DNA of 64,000 bases from Sphingomicrobium sp. XHP0239 (GCF_039555325.1 NZ_CP154608.1:434001-498000); one strand, 5' to 3'; positions 55,747 to 64,000 are shown, counted from the first letter of the stretch. A program made the numbers and translations. The notes: generated from the sequence alone by a model not told the origin.

Positions 55747-56223
55747 ATGAAAGAAGAATGGGTTGCTGAGGGATTTTCACGAGTGGACCGTGACGTATGG
55801 TCGGGGCTGGCGGTGTTCGCGGAGATCGTCGATGCGGGAAGCTTCGCTGCGGCTGCCAAACGGCTAGGCGTATCTCCTTCTGCCTTGAGCCATGCGATGC
55901 GAAGTCTCGAGACGCGTCTCGACATCCGCCTGCTCAACCGCACCACCCGTTCGCTCGCTCCGACTGAAGCCGGGCAGGTCCTGCTCACCAGGTTGCAACC
56001 TGCAATGACGTCGGTTCAGGACGTCCTCGGAGAATTGGAGAAAGTCCGCAGCCGACCCACCGCTTCTGGGCCGATAGCTGTCACTCGACGAGCGACCCGT
56101 GCTTCCCTTTTTTGCTGCACGCAGCGCCCGGGCCGGACAAAATTGTCCATCCCTTTCGCCTTTTGTGCCCTACCTCAGCCCACAAGCGCTTGTGCTCCTG
56201 AGAGTAACAGCGCGGAGAGCTGA
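55747..56223 (+). pseudogene. LysR-type regulator truncated after the DNA-binding domain
   Basis: The first 90 or so residues are a good LysR HTH and linker: VWSGLAVFAEIVDAGSFAAAAKRLGVSPSALSHAMRSLE, then RLLNRTTRSLAPTEAG. After about residue 115 the sequence no longer resembles the LysR effector domain and the frame ends at 56223, already overlapping the kinase gene from the other side. A full LysR has about 300 residues, so roughly 190 are missing and the gene is a remnant. A GTG at 55783 is an alternative start. It could still bind DNA but should not sense an effector. Confidence 0.8.
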
Positions 56224-58533
56224 ATTCAGTTCATCGGGTCGGAATGGTTTTGAGAGCAGCGCGAATTCGGAGTTTCTGATTCCCTCCGCGTATCCGGAGA
56301 TGAGCAAGAGAACCAAATCTGCATTTTTGGATTTGGCGCGCTCCAGAAACTCTTCCCCGGTCATTCCCGGCATGAGGTAATCGGAGATGACGACGTCGAA
56401 ATCGTGCGCGTCGAGCATCCGCAATCCCTTTTCGCCGGAATCGGCCTCGGCAACATCATGTTCTTCTGCACGCAGGAGCTCGGCAGTAGACCGACGGACC
56501 AGGTCATTGTCGTCGACGAGAAGAATGCGTCGTGGGAGAATACGTTCGGCGACGACCCCCGCAGCGACGGGCTCGTCGATCGCATCGTCGGGCGCCGACG
56601 GAAAATGCAACGTTACGGTGGTCCCCACACCGACTTCGCTCGCGATATCCAGTCGACCTCCCGACTGCGCGGCGAGTCCGTGCACCATCGAGAGACCCAG
56701 CCCGGTGCCCTTTCCCGTCTCCTTCGTCGAATAGAAGGGCTCGATCGCGCGCGCCACCGTCTCATCGTCCATACCCGACCCATCATCCTTGACCGACAGG
56801 GCAACGAGCCCCGGGTCCGCGGGATCGACCATGACGGCGATCGTAAGCGTACCGCCGTCCGTCATCGCATCGCGCGCGTTCACGGCCAGATTGAGCAAGG
56901 CGAGCTCGAGCTGGTTCGGATCGACCATCGCGAAAGGAACGTCGGGCTCCAGTTTCAGGTCGATTTCAACACGCGGTCCAAGTGAGCGTTGAATTAGATC
57001 GACCATTCCCTCGACGAGTTTGCCGACGTCGACCGGGCGCGCCTCGAGCTTCTGGCGGCGTGCGAAGGACAACAGACGCGAGATCAGGGTGCGGGACCGC
57101 TCGGATGCCTCCTGCGCCCCGGCAATCAGGCGTTGTGTTCTCTCGTCATTCTCCCGCCGCGACAACAGGTCAAGCGTACCGATGACGGGCGTGAGAAGAT
57201 TGTTAAAGTCGTGCGCGATGCCGCCCGTCAACTGGCCGATGGTCTCGATCTTCTGCGCCTCGTGCAATTGCGCCGCCGTCTCCAGCTGTTTGCGGGTTCG
57301 CTCTTCGACCCGGCGTTCCAGATCGTCCGCAATGTTGCGAAGGGCCTTTTCGGCCTCCTGCTGGACGGTGATGTCGGTATTGGTCCCGAACCAGCCTACG
57401 ACCGTGCCATCGGAACTTCTGACCGGAACGACCCGGGTGAGAAACGGCGAATAGGTTCCGGACGCGCTCTTGATGGGAAAGACCATCTCGAAGGGCTCGC
57501 CCGTCGCGATCGAATGACTCCATCGCTCAACAACCGTGGGAAGGATCTCGGGGTCGTGGACCGATTGCCAACCCCACCCCTGCATCGAAGCTTCGGTGGT
57601 ACCGGTATATTCGTACCAACGCGAGTTGTACCAGTAGATCGACCCGTCGGCATGGGCGACCCAGCATAGCGTCGGAATGCTGTCGGCAAGCGTCCGAAAC
57701 TGCCGCTCGCTCTCGCGTAGCCGCTCGTCGGCCTCCTTCTGAGCGGTGATGTCGCGCACAACTCCCGTTGCCCGGGATACATGTTGTGAATTGTCGAACA
57801 GGGGACGCCCCTGTGCCTGGACCCAGCGGACTTCGCCATTCGGGCGATGGAAGCGGAACGCGATCTCGTAATTCTGTTCCTCCACCAATGAAGCGGCAAT
57901 CGCGGCATCCACGTTCGGCCGATCTTCACGATCGATTCCATCGAGAAAGTCGTCCCAGGTGAACGATTCATCCTCGGTGCGACCGTAGATTGCCTTGCAC
58001 GCGGGTGTGGTATCGAGCCGCATGTCCGCGAGGTGCAGCGTCCATTGACCGAGTGCGCCGGCATTCAACGCATCGCGCAACTCCATTTCGCGATCGGCGA
58101 TCTCGGTGATGCGGGCGCGGGCGTCGTACTGGCGCTGGCGGCTGCGGAGTGCGGCGCGCGCAAGGCTGACGAATGTCGTGGGGTGGAACGGACGTTCAAG
58201 GAAGGTGACGTTGCGAAGGACCTGGAGATAGCGTTGGGCCCTGGGGTTCCGCTCCAGGCCGCCACCCTGGTTTGTTAGAAGGATGAACGGAAGGTCGGAC
58301 CATTGCTCCTGTTGCTCGAGCGTTTCGACCACCGGTTTGAGATCGACGTTGAGGAAGGCTTCCTCGGCAATGACGGCCAAACCCACACCGCTCTGAAGGC
58401 TTTCCACGAAGCTAGCCATGTCGGCGCTGGTATCGGACTCGATGTCCCCCTCGCGCAGCATGGACGCCGCCAATCGAGCATCGCGACCATTGGGCGCAAA
58501 GATCAACGCCCGTTCGGATTGGGTCGTGTGCAT
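56170..58533 (-). CDS. Hybrid histidine kinase with N-terminal pseudo-receiver and two PAS domains
   Basis: Cytosolic kinase of 787 residues. Order: receiver-like domain (about 5-130) in which the phosphoacceptor Asp is replaced (LAVIAEEAF) and the conserved Lys is Arg (ERPFHPTTF), so it cannot be phosphorylated normally; a PAS domain (about 155-270); a PAS_3 domain (about 275-395) with IYWYNSRWYEYTG; HisKA with GGIAHDFNN (His441); an ATPase domain (about 540-655); and a normal receiver (about 667-785) with ILLVDDND and the acceptor in ISDYLMPG (Asp718). It lies 6 bases after the KaiC-like gene, so the two are one operon. Confidence 0.92.
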   Translation of the reverse strand: MHTTQSERALIFAPNGRDARLAASMLREGDIESDTSADMASFVESLQSGVGLAVIAEEAFLNVDLKPVVETLEQQEQWSDLPFILLTNQGGGLERNPRAQRYLQVLRNVTFLERPFHPTTFVSLARAALRSRQRQYDARARITEIADREMELRDALNAGALGQWTLHLADMRLDTTPACKAIYGRTEDESFTWDDFLDGIDREDRPNVDAAIAASLVEEQNYEIAFRFHRPNGEVRWVQAQGRPLFDNSQHVSRATGVVRDITAQKEADERLRESERQFRTLADSIPTLCWVAHADGSIYWYNSRWYEYTGTTEASMQGWGWQSVHDPEILPTVVERWSHSIATGEPFEMVFPIKSASGTYSPFLTRVVPVRSSDGTVVGWFGTNTDITVQQEAEKALRNIADDLERRVEERTRKQLETAAQLHEAQKIETIGQLTGGIAHDFNNLLTPVIGTLDLLSRRENDERTQRLIAGAQEASERSRTLISRLLSFARRQKLEARPVDVGKLVEGMVDLIQRSLGPRVEIDLKLEPDVPFAMVDPNQLELALLNLAVNARDAMTDGGTLTIAVMVDPADPGLVALSVKDDGSGMDDETVARAIEPFYSTKETGKGTGLGLSMVHGLAAQSGGRLDIASEVGVGTTVTLHFPSAPDDAIDEPVAAGVVAERILPRRILLVDDNDLVRRSTAELLRAEEHDVAEADSGEKGLRMLDAHDFDVVISDYLMPGMTGEEFLERAKSKNADLVLLLISGYAEGIRNSEFALLSKPFRPDELNSALRAVTLRSTSACGLR

Positions 58534-58539
58534 CCGGCG

Positions 58540-60012
58540 TTAACGATCGAGAAGCGGCGCGTCATCACCGACGAAGGTCGGGACGCCGCGAAGAACCCCC
58601 TGGAAGCCGGTCAACGGCGGTCCGAGATTGATACCGGACTCCGAGATACTGAATTCGCGGATCGTATCCTCGTGCGCCCCGGTGCGCTTTTTCACGACCG
58701 ACAAAGCGCGCCGCACTCGACCCGCCGCTTCGAAATAGCGAAGCAGAATGACGGTGTCCGCCAGATAGGTCACATCGACCGGCGTGCGCATGTCGCCCAC
58801 CAGTCCATGTTGCGCGACCGTGAGAAAGGTCGAAGCTCCGCGTCGGTTCAGGAACTGCAGAAGCTCGTGCATGTGCAGGATGAGCGCCTGCTCCTCGGGC
58901 ATCGCGGCCTGATAACCGTTGAGGCTGTCGATCACCACTGTCGTGGCATCGTTGTTCTCGACCTGCTCTCTCACGCGTTGCGAGAATTGTCCCGGAGTCA
59001 GTTCCGCTGCGTCCACCTGCTCCAACGACAACTTTCCGTTGTCGACCATGGCCTGAAGGTCGATGCCCAGTCCTTTGGCCCGCTGCTTGAGCAAGCCCAA
59101 CTCCTCGTCGAACACGAACATCGCGGCCCGCTCGCCACGATCGACGACGCTCTGGACGAAGCTTAGCGTGAGAAGTGATTTTCCGGTCCCGGCAGGTCCG
59201 AGGATCAGCGCGCTCGATCCCCTGTCGAGACCACCACCCAGGATGTTGTCGAGTTGCTCGTTGCCCGTCTTGACCGTGCTTCTCTCGAACTGCCGACGAT
59301 GTTCGGACGACACGAGGCGCGGGAAGATCTTCACGCCGCCAGTATCGATAATCATGTCGTGGAAACCGCCACGGAACCGCCTTCCGCGATACTTGATCAC
59401 CCGCATCCGGCGGCGTTCGGGGCCGTAGGTGGGAGCCGACTCTTCGAGCCGCATCACGGCATGAGCGACCGAATGGACGGTCTTGTCGAGAACATCGGTC
59501 GTCAGATCGTCCAGAAGCAATACGGTCGTGCGGTGCTTCGCGAAATAATGTTTCAGCGAAAGGATCTGCCGCCGATAACGCAGCGAACTTTGTGCCAGCA
59601 GCCGAATTTCCGACAGGCTGTCGAGCACGACGAGGTCGGGTTTGACCCGCTCGAACGCCTCGAATATCCGCTTCGTCGTTTCACCCAGTTCCAGGTCGGA
59701 GGAATAGAGAAGACTTTGCTGTTCGTTCTCGTCCAGCAGCGTTTCGGGCGGGACGAGTTCGTAGATTTCGACGGAATCATCGATTTCCCAGCCGTGCGAC
59801 CGCGCGCCGCTGCGAAGCTCTTCCTCGGTTTCGGAAAGCGTAATGTAGAGGCCCCGCTCGCCATTTTTCGCCCCTTCGAGCAGGAACTGCGTCGCGATCG
59901 TGGTCTTGCCGGCGCCCGGGCTTCCCTCAAGAAGATAGATCCGCCCCCGTTGGAGACCTCCGGCGGTGACGTCATCCAGTCCCTCAACACCCGTAAGAGC
60001 ATTCTCGATCAT
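58540..60012 (-). CDS. KaiC-like double-domain RecA-fold ATPase
   Basis: Protein of 490 residues with two KaiC domains. Walker A motifs are GSPGAGKT (about 30-37) and GPAGTGKS (about 272-279). Walker B aspartates are in LVVLDSLSE and VVIDSLNG. The catalytic Glu pairs of cyanobacterial KaiC are partly changed: SE (60-61) in the first domain and DE (302-303) in the second. At the place of the clock phosphosites Ser431/Thr432 the sequence is Thr415-Tyr416. It is shorter than clock KaiC at the C-terminus. There is no kaiB nearby; the hybrid kinase gene follows by 6 bases, so a signalling rather than clock role is likely. Confidence 0.92.
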   Translation of the reverse strand: MIENALTGVEGLDDVTAGGLQRGRIYLLEGSPGAGKTTIATQFLLEGAKNGERGLYITLSETEEELRSGARSHGWEIDDSVEIYELVPPETLLDENEQQSLLYSSDLELGETTKRIFEAFERVKPDLVVLDSLSEIRLLAQSSLRYRRQILSLKHYFAKHRTTVLLLDDLTTDVLDKTVHSVAHAVMRLEESAPTYGPERRRMRVIKYRGRRFRGGFHDMIIDTGGVKIFPRLVSSEHRRQFERSTVKTGNEQLDNILGGGLDRGSSALILGPAGTGKSLLTLSFVQSVVDRGERAAMFVFDEELGLLKQRAKGLGIDLQAMVDNGKLSLEQVDAAELTPGQFSQRVREQVENNDATTVVIDSLNGYQAAMPEEQALILHMHELLQFLNRRGASTFLTVAQHGLVGDMRTPVDVTYLADTVILLRYFEAAGRVRRALSVVKKRTGAHEDTIREFSISESGINLGPPLTGFQGVLRGVPTFVGDDAPLLDR

Positions 60013-60387
60013 GACGGGTCGCCTTCTCGCAGCAGAACCAATTGGACGCGCAGTGGGACCGGCCTGATGTGCCGAGACGACAACGAGTTTCTTGGCTTTT
60101 TATTCCGGAGCGTATCGAGTGCATTCGCGACCGAATTTTCGATACGCCAATCGAGCGTTACGGAATTTTCTTAGCTGGATTGGTGCGGCCTCGCAATGGG
60201 TATGGGAAAGTCCGGCTGTCTGAGGGACGACGTGCCGAGAAATAGCAATGTCGTGGGCTATTTTATCCTAAAAGGGTCGGCGGCTTTTGGGCCGGTAGCG
60301 GACTGGCGGCTTTTTGTCGAAGGAGGTGTCAGACGGCAAAAGCATGGGCCGCGGGACACTACAAGCTTCGCGGGGCGTTCGTTTTGC
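60013..60387. other. Gap between the KaiC-like gene and the hydrolase gene
   Basis: 375 bases, AT-richer than the surroundings, with no gene I can support. It should hold the promoters of both divergent genes. A strong AAGGAGGTG sequence (60320-60328) has no start codon at suitable distance; the closest ATG in a short frame gives only MGRGTLQASRGVRFA, whose stop overlaps the hydrolase start. Confidence 0.5.
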
Positions 60388-61179
60388 ATGACCATGTTCC
60401 ATACGCGCTCAGGGCGCGGCAAACCCCTCCTGCTCGTCCACGGTTTGGGCGGAAACCATCGCTCGTGGGAAACGATCGCGCCAGCGCTTGCCCAGACCAG
60501 GGAGGTGATTTCCCTGAACCTACCTGGCCACGGACAAACCGTCGCAGAGGCCGACAGCGGCACGTTTGACGGGCTGGCGCGCAGCTTGGATGACTGGCTT
60601 GACGCCGAGAACCTTGTCGGAATCGATATGGTCGGCAGTTCGATGGGAGCTCGCCTCGTGCTGGAAATGGCGCGGCGCGAGCGCGCCGGCGCTGTCGTCG
60701 CCCTTGATCCAGGCGGCTTCTGGCGTGGCTGGGAACGGACCTTCTTCAGAACCACTATCATGGCCTCGATCAAACTAGTGAGAGCCATTCGACCGGCACT
60801 TCCAACCATCACCGGCAATGTTGCCAGCCGGACCGCCCTTATGCTCCAGCTTTCCGCAAGGCCATGGGCGCTCGATCCTGCTCTGGTGTTGGCGGAATTA
60901 CGCGCGTTTGCCGATACATCCACGTTCGACTCATTGGTGAAGGATCTTGCTACCGGCCCAGCGCAGAAAGGCCCATCGGGCACATCCGCCCCGGTCATCA
61001 TTGGCTGGGGCCGCAAGGATCGGCTCTGTCTGCCAAGACAGGCAAGCCGTGCGATGGCAGCCTTTCCGGAAGCAAGGTTGCACTGGTTTGATCGAAGCGG
61101 GCACTTCCCGATGTGGGATCAGCCAGAGGAAACGATCCGACTAATCTTGGACTCTACCGGCACGGAAACACCCGCCTGA
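60388..61179 (+). CDS. Alpha/beta-hydrolase fold protein
   Basis: Hydrolase of about 263 residues. The oxyanion region is LLLVHGLGGNHRSW, the nucleophile elbow GSSMGA (Ser about 87) and the catalytic His in RSGHFPMW near the end, with GWGRKDRLCLP supplying the acid. No signal peptide; substrate unknown. The start at 60388 (or 60394) is chosen because the fold begins directly after it; there is no good ribosome site, so the start is uncertain. Base composition is less GC-rich than the neighbours. Confidence 0.8.
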   Translation: MTMFHTRSGRGKPLLLVHGLGGNHRSWETIAPALAQTREVISLNLPGHGQTVAEADSGTFDGLARSLDDWLDAENLVGIDMVGSSMGARLVLEMARRERAGAVVALDPGGFWRGWERTFFRTTIMASIKLVRAIRPALPTITGNVASRTALMLQLSARPWALDPALVLAELRAFADTSTFDSLVKDLATGPAQKGPSGTSAPVIIGWGRKDRLCLPRQASRAMAAFPEARLHWFDRSGHFPMWDQPEETIRLILDSTGTETPA

Positions 61180-61376
61180 AAGGACAACGCGTTGGTCCAT
61201 AGCCGGATTACAAAGACGTGTTTCTAAACGAATTTCTTGGGCCGAAAGCGGGCCGTCCGGTTCTGAATTTTGCGTCGGCGAAAGCTGGCGTTCGCTTCTA
61301 GCGGCACTATAAACGTCTACGCCCGATTCTCCGATTGAAGAGGAAGGTGTAGTCGGCCATCGGCTGGACTTTCCGG

Positions 61377-62033
61377 TCAATCGCGGTCGGGTGCACCGAG
61401 AGGGAAGTAGGAGCGGTACGGCCGCGCATCCTCGATACAGCGCACGGCGGCCGGCAGGACAAGCAGTTCGGCGCGCAGAGCGCGGACCTTCGCGCAATCC
61501 TCGGGGATGCGCTCGACCCAGTCGGCATAAAACAGGCTGGGCATCGCCGCGCAGCTGACGAGGCTGATGTGCGGCGGCAGACTGTTCTCACCCAGCCAGA
61601 CTTCCAGCCATCGGTAGGAATGCAGCAATCCGGTCCGGGCGGCTTCGAGCGCGGCAGGGTCCGGGTTTTCGGCATCGGCGATATGCGCGTTCACCGACAG
61701 TTGCGCCACGTCCATGACGTACCGGTCGAAGAACCGGTCCAACATCCGCGCGATCGCGGCTTCGCCCGGCTCGGCAGGAAGGAGTGGCGCGGGACCTGGA
61801 TGGCGGACTGCGAGCCATTCCACGATGGCGGTCGATTCGAAGATCGTCGTATCGCCGTCGACTAGCAGTGGGAACTTGCCCGCCGGATGGTGGGCGCGCA
61901 CGAAATCCCAGTTGCCCTGGACCGAGGGATCGACGTTGCGGAAGTCGAAATCGGTGCCGTTGGCGTAGAGCGGCATCAGCGCCTTCCAGGTGTAGCTGGA
62001 AAACGGGTGGCCGTAGAGGACGAGGCCGCTCAC
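61377..62033 (-). CDS. Glutathione S-transferase family protein
   Basis: Cytosolic protein of 218 residues. The thioredoxin-like N-terminal domain opens LVLYGHPFSSYTWKAL, where the Ser of SSYT is the likely thiol-activating residue, and has GKFPLLVDG and FESTAIVEWLA, the glutathione-contact region. The helical C-terminal domain follows (about 90-215). It is the last gene of a minus-strand cluster and overlaps the RibD-like gene by 4 bases. The 197 bases beyond its stop (61180-61376) hold no gene I can support. Confidence 0.9.
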   Translation of the reverse strand: MSGLVLYGHPFSSYTWKALMPLYANGTDFDFRNVDPSVQGNWDFVRAHHPAGKFPLLVDGDTTIFESTAIVEWLAVRHPGPAPLLPAEPGEAAIARMLDRFFDRYVMDVAQLSVNAHIADAENPDPAALEAARTGLLHSYRWLEVWLGENSLPPHISLVSCAAMPSLFYADWVERIPEDCAKVRALRAELLVLPAAVRCIEDARPYRSYFPLGAPDRD

Positions 62034-62722
62034 CAGCTACCATCCTCGATGCGCCTGCGCCGCGCAACCTCGCGGTCACTGGTCGCAGCGATCGGCGCTT
62101 CCTCGGGGTAGGGCGGCAGGTCTCCGCCCGGTTTCCAGTGCGCGACGACGACGCCTTGATCGGTCACGCGGTGGCCGGTCATCTCCAGCTTCGTGATCGG
62201 GCTACCGTCGCCGAACAGGCGTTTACCGTGGCCCAAAATCACCGGGTAGGTCATCGTGATGAGTTCGTCGATCAGGCCCGCCTCAAGGAGGGCCGGGTAG
62301 ATCGTGCTCGATCCCTGGATGATGATGTCGGCGCCCGGCTCGGCCTTGATCCGCGCGACATCCTCGACCCCCGTCATCCGATGGCTGTTCTGCCATTCGA
62401 GCGGCTGGTCGCCGCGGGTGAGCACGTATTTATTCGCCGCGTCGAAAGCGTCGCGCATCGGGCGGTTCTCCGGCTCCTCGGCATAGGGCCAGTAAGCGGC
62501 GAAGATGTCGTAGGTACGCCGGCCCAGAAGCAGGTCGTACTTGCCCGAAAACAGTTCGCCGAGCGTTTCGCCGACCTGTTCGTCCCACAGCCTGAAGACC
62601 CAGCCGCCTTCGTCGAAACCGCCGGTCGGGTCCTCGGTCGGGCCGCCGGGGGCCTGCATCACGCCGTCGAGCGACAAGAAGGCGGCCCCGGTGATTTTTC
62701 GCGCGGGATTCGGCGTGTCCAT
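62030..62722 (-). CDS. Dihydrofolate reductase-like protein (RibD C-terminal family)
   Basis: Protein of 230 residues in the RibD_C/DHFR-like fold. It starts ITGAAFLSLDGVMQAPGG, then LLLGRRTYDIFAAYWPY and IIIQGSSTIYPALLEAGLIDEL, the usual signatures of the many uncharacterised bacterial homologues that are not true folate reductases. The C-terminal 30 residues are basic. It overlaps the GST gene by 4 bases and is one base after the VOC gene, so these genes are co-translated. Confidence 0.9.
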   Translation of the reverse strand: MDTPNPARKITGAAFLSLDGVMQAPGGPTEDPTGGFDEGGWVFRLWDEQVGETLGELFSGKYDLLLGRRTYDIFAAYWPYAEEPENRPMRDAFDAANKYVLTRGDQPLEWQNSHRMTGVEDVARIKAEPGADIIIQGSSTIYPALLEAGLIDELITMTYPVILGHGKRLFGDGSPITKLEMTGHRVTDQGVVVAHWKPGGDLPPYPEEAPIAATSDREVARRRRIEDGSW

Positions 62723-62723
62723 T

Positions 62724-63527
62724 TTAGTTCTCTACGCGCGGGCCGACGAGGCCGAAGGCGACGCCGTGCGGATCGGTACAGACGGCGCTGAACTCGCCGC
62801 CGGGGATATGGTGCGGCCCTTCGAGCAGCGTGCCGCCGCCGTCCTTTACGGCGGCAACGGCGCGATCGATGGCGTCGACACCAATGGAATAGACCCAATT
62901 CGATTGGGGCATGGCGGGCGGCTTTTCCATCACCGCGCCGATCATCCCCTCGCCGCGATGGAGGAACTTGTAATCGCTCATGCCCGGTATCGGCATCGCG
63001 CCCTCCTGTCGCCAGCCGAACAGGTCGGTGTAGAAGGCGATCGCTCCGTCCTGATCGGTCGTGGACAGCTCGTTCCAGCGCACGTGCTGCGCCTTCTCGT
63101 AGTCGAACACGTCGCTGCGCGCGTCGGGATCGCCCTCGGGCGGAGTGGGGGTCATCACGTAGAGCGGCGCGCCCTGTCCGTCGGTGACGAGCGCCATGCG
63201 GCCGACGCCCTCCATCGTCTGGTCGAAATGGACCGTGCCGCCCGCCGCCTCGAATGCCTGCTTCGCCGCATCGACGTCGGCGACGTGGACGTAGCCGTAC
63301 CACGCGGGCCGGGCGCCGCCGTCCAGCATGTCCTGCGAGAGGGCGAGGACGCCGCCCGCCATGCCGCCGTCGGAGCGCCGGATCATGCGGTAGTCCATCT
63401 CGCCTTGGCTCGCATCGCGCGCGGCGATGTCCCAGCCGATCACCGCGTCATAGAAAATCTTGGCGGCATCGGGGTCAGGCGTCATCAGCTCGTACCAGAT
63501 GAAGGCGCCGGTATCGGGATCAGTCAT
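62724..63527 (-). CDS. Double VOC (glyoxalase/bleomycin-resistance type) protein
   Basis: Protein of 267 residues made of two VOC modules (about 6-125 and 140-262), each opening with a conserved ELxTxDxxxAxxFY pattern: YELMTPDPDAAKIFYDAVIGWD and NELSTTDQDGAIAFYTDLFGW. Such tandem proteins act on or bind small electrophiles; the metal residues differ from true glyoxalase I. It overlaps the upstream GST gene by 8 bases and is one base before the RibD-like gene. Confidence 0.9.
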   Translation of the reverse strand: MTDPDTGAFIWYELMTPDPDAAKIFYDAVIGWDIAARDASQGEMDYRMIRRSDGGMAGGVLALSQDMLDGGARPAWYGYVHVADVDAAKQAFEAAGGTVHFDQTMEGVGRMALVTDGQGAPLYVMTPTPPEGDPDARSDVFDYEKAQHVRWNELSTTDQDGAIAFYTDLFGWRQEGAMPIPGMSDYKFLHRGEGMIGAVMEKPPAMPQSNWVYSIGVDAIDRAVAAVKDGGGTLLEGPHHIPGGEFSAVCTDPHGVAFGLVGPRVEN

Positions 63528-64000
63528 TGTCGTTCTCCTTTCGAACCCTATCGGACTTTTCGAAATGGGCGAGCTGGTCGGCGTGCGCCTTCCGGAAGGC
63601 CGGCCGTGCGGTCAGGCGCACGACGTAGGCCTCGCTCGCCGGGCGATCGCCGTGCTTGCGGACCAGATCGACGCGCAGGACATCGGCCATGACGAGATCG
63701 GCCAGGGTGAAACCGTCGCCCACCAGCCATTCGCGCGCGGCCAGCACCGTTTCCATCTGTGCGAGCCGGTTCTCGAGCCAGTCGGTGATCGCGGGCACAT
63801 CTTCCTTCGACCATTGCAGCACGACCCAGGGCATCGTGACCATCTCGAGGGTGTTGAGCGCCGCGAAGACCCACTGAATCACCTCGGCCCGGGCCTTCTC
63901 GCCCGGCGGCATCAGCACCTCGCTCTTGCCGCCGAGATGGATCAGGCCCGCCCCGCTCTCGAAAAGGCGGATGGAGCCGTCGTCCAGCATCGGCACCTGA
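63520..64000 (-). CDS. Glutathione S-transferase, N-terminus cut by window edge
   Basis: At least 159 residues are visible; the thioredoxin-like N-terminal half runs off the right edge. The visible start, QVPMLDDGSIRLFESGAGLIHLG, is the glutathione-binding loop and the FESGAG contact motif. The C-terminal helical domain (AREWLVGDGFTLADLVMADVL) is typical of the family. The apparent start codon close to the edge is a GTG in the middle of the domain and should not be taken as the real start. It is the first visible gene of the cluster. Confidence 0.9.
   Translation of the reverse strand, partial: QVPMLDDGSIRLFESGAGLIHLGGKSEVLMPPGEKARAEVIQWVFAALNTLEMVTMPWVVLQWSKEDVPAITDWLENRLAQMETVLAAREWLVGDGFTLADLVMADVLRVDLVRKHGDRPASEAYVVRLTARPAFRKAHADQLAHFEKSDRVRKENDND

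Noticed and set aside
60320..60389. Leader peptide MGRGTLQASRGVRFA before the hydrolase
   Set aside because: The AAGGAGGTG is too far from the ATG and the peptide shows no regulatory codon pattern.
61180..61376. Short minus-strand peptide MADYTFLFNRRIGRRRL near the GST gene
   Set aside because: Too short, with no ribosome site and no recognisable relation to any family.

Overview
The window is a contiguous, gene-dense, GC-rich piece of an alphaproteobacterial chromosome, most likely from the Sphingomonadales. This rests on the proline-rich TonB-ExbB-ExbD-ExbD operon, TamA-TamB, an intracellular PHB depolymerase, HWE-family kinases and many short 4-base gene overlaps; no ribosomal RNA is present to place it more exactly. 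Both edges cut a gene: priA on the left and a glutathione S-transferase on the right.

Layout. 1-7 kb (minus): priA, purC, a PAS-PAS HWE histidine kinase and a periplasmic M16 peptidase. 7-12.7 kb (plus): a RadC-like protein, parC, a GGDEF/EAL protein with a degenerate GGDEF site, and two small PilZ proteins. 12.7-16.4 kb: CCA-adding enzyme, CoA-type Nudix hydrolase and DUF1285 protein on the minus strand, then a FolM-like reductase overlapping FolB on the plus strand. 16.5-19.3 kb: the tonB-exbB-exbD-exbD operon, with hairpins between exbB and exbD and a terminator at its end. 19.5-28.9 kb: MsrB, a membrane protein, an MsbA-type ABC exporter, PhaZ, a second protein with the same TonB-like C-terminal domain, DUF4126, an amidohydrolase, a thiolase and a MaoC hydratase. 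29-33.7 kb: MscS channel, topoisomerase IB, a PfpI protein, two small coupled genes, and a divergent S24 repressor with a palindromic operator. 33.8-41 kb: tamA-tamB and a double-PilZ protein. 41.2-46 kb: glnA, a candidate 35-residue ORF, a palindrome, a polysaccharide synthase-like GT2 with an outer-membrane barrel, a small HTH protein and glnB. 46-52.2 kb: a GT87-like membrane protein, map, a molybdopterin-binding protein, a CPA1-type antiporter, an OmpA lipoprotein and an NTF2-like protein.

From about 52.3 kb the character changes. A tRNA-Gly(CCC) is followed by a gene-poor stretch, a tetR with a double palindromic operator and its divergent dehydrogenase, an aldo/keto reductase and a LysR gene that has lost its effector domain. 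This looks like an acquired and partly decayed accessory segment. Next to it is a two-gene unit of a double-domain KaiC-like ATPase and a hybrid kinase that begins with a phosphoacceptor-less pseudo-receiver; no kaiB is seen. The window ends with a hydrolase and a minus-strand cluster of tightly overlapping GST, RibD-like reductase, double-VOC and GST genes.

Signalling is a recurring theme: one EAL protein, three PilZ proteins (four PilZ domains), two PAS-containing kinases and a KaiC-like protein all lie in 64 kb. The parts least explained by known families are the KaiC/pseudo-receiver kinase pair, the palindrome and small ORF before the GT2/barrel pair, and the S24 repressor with its two small divergent genes. 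No CRISPR array, intact insertion sequence or prophage was seen.
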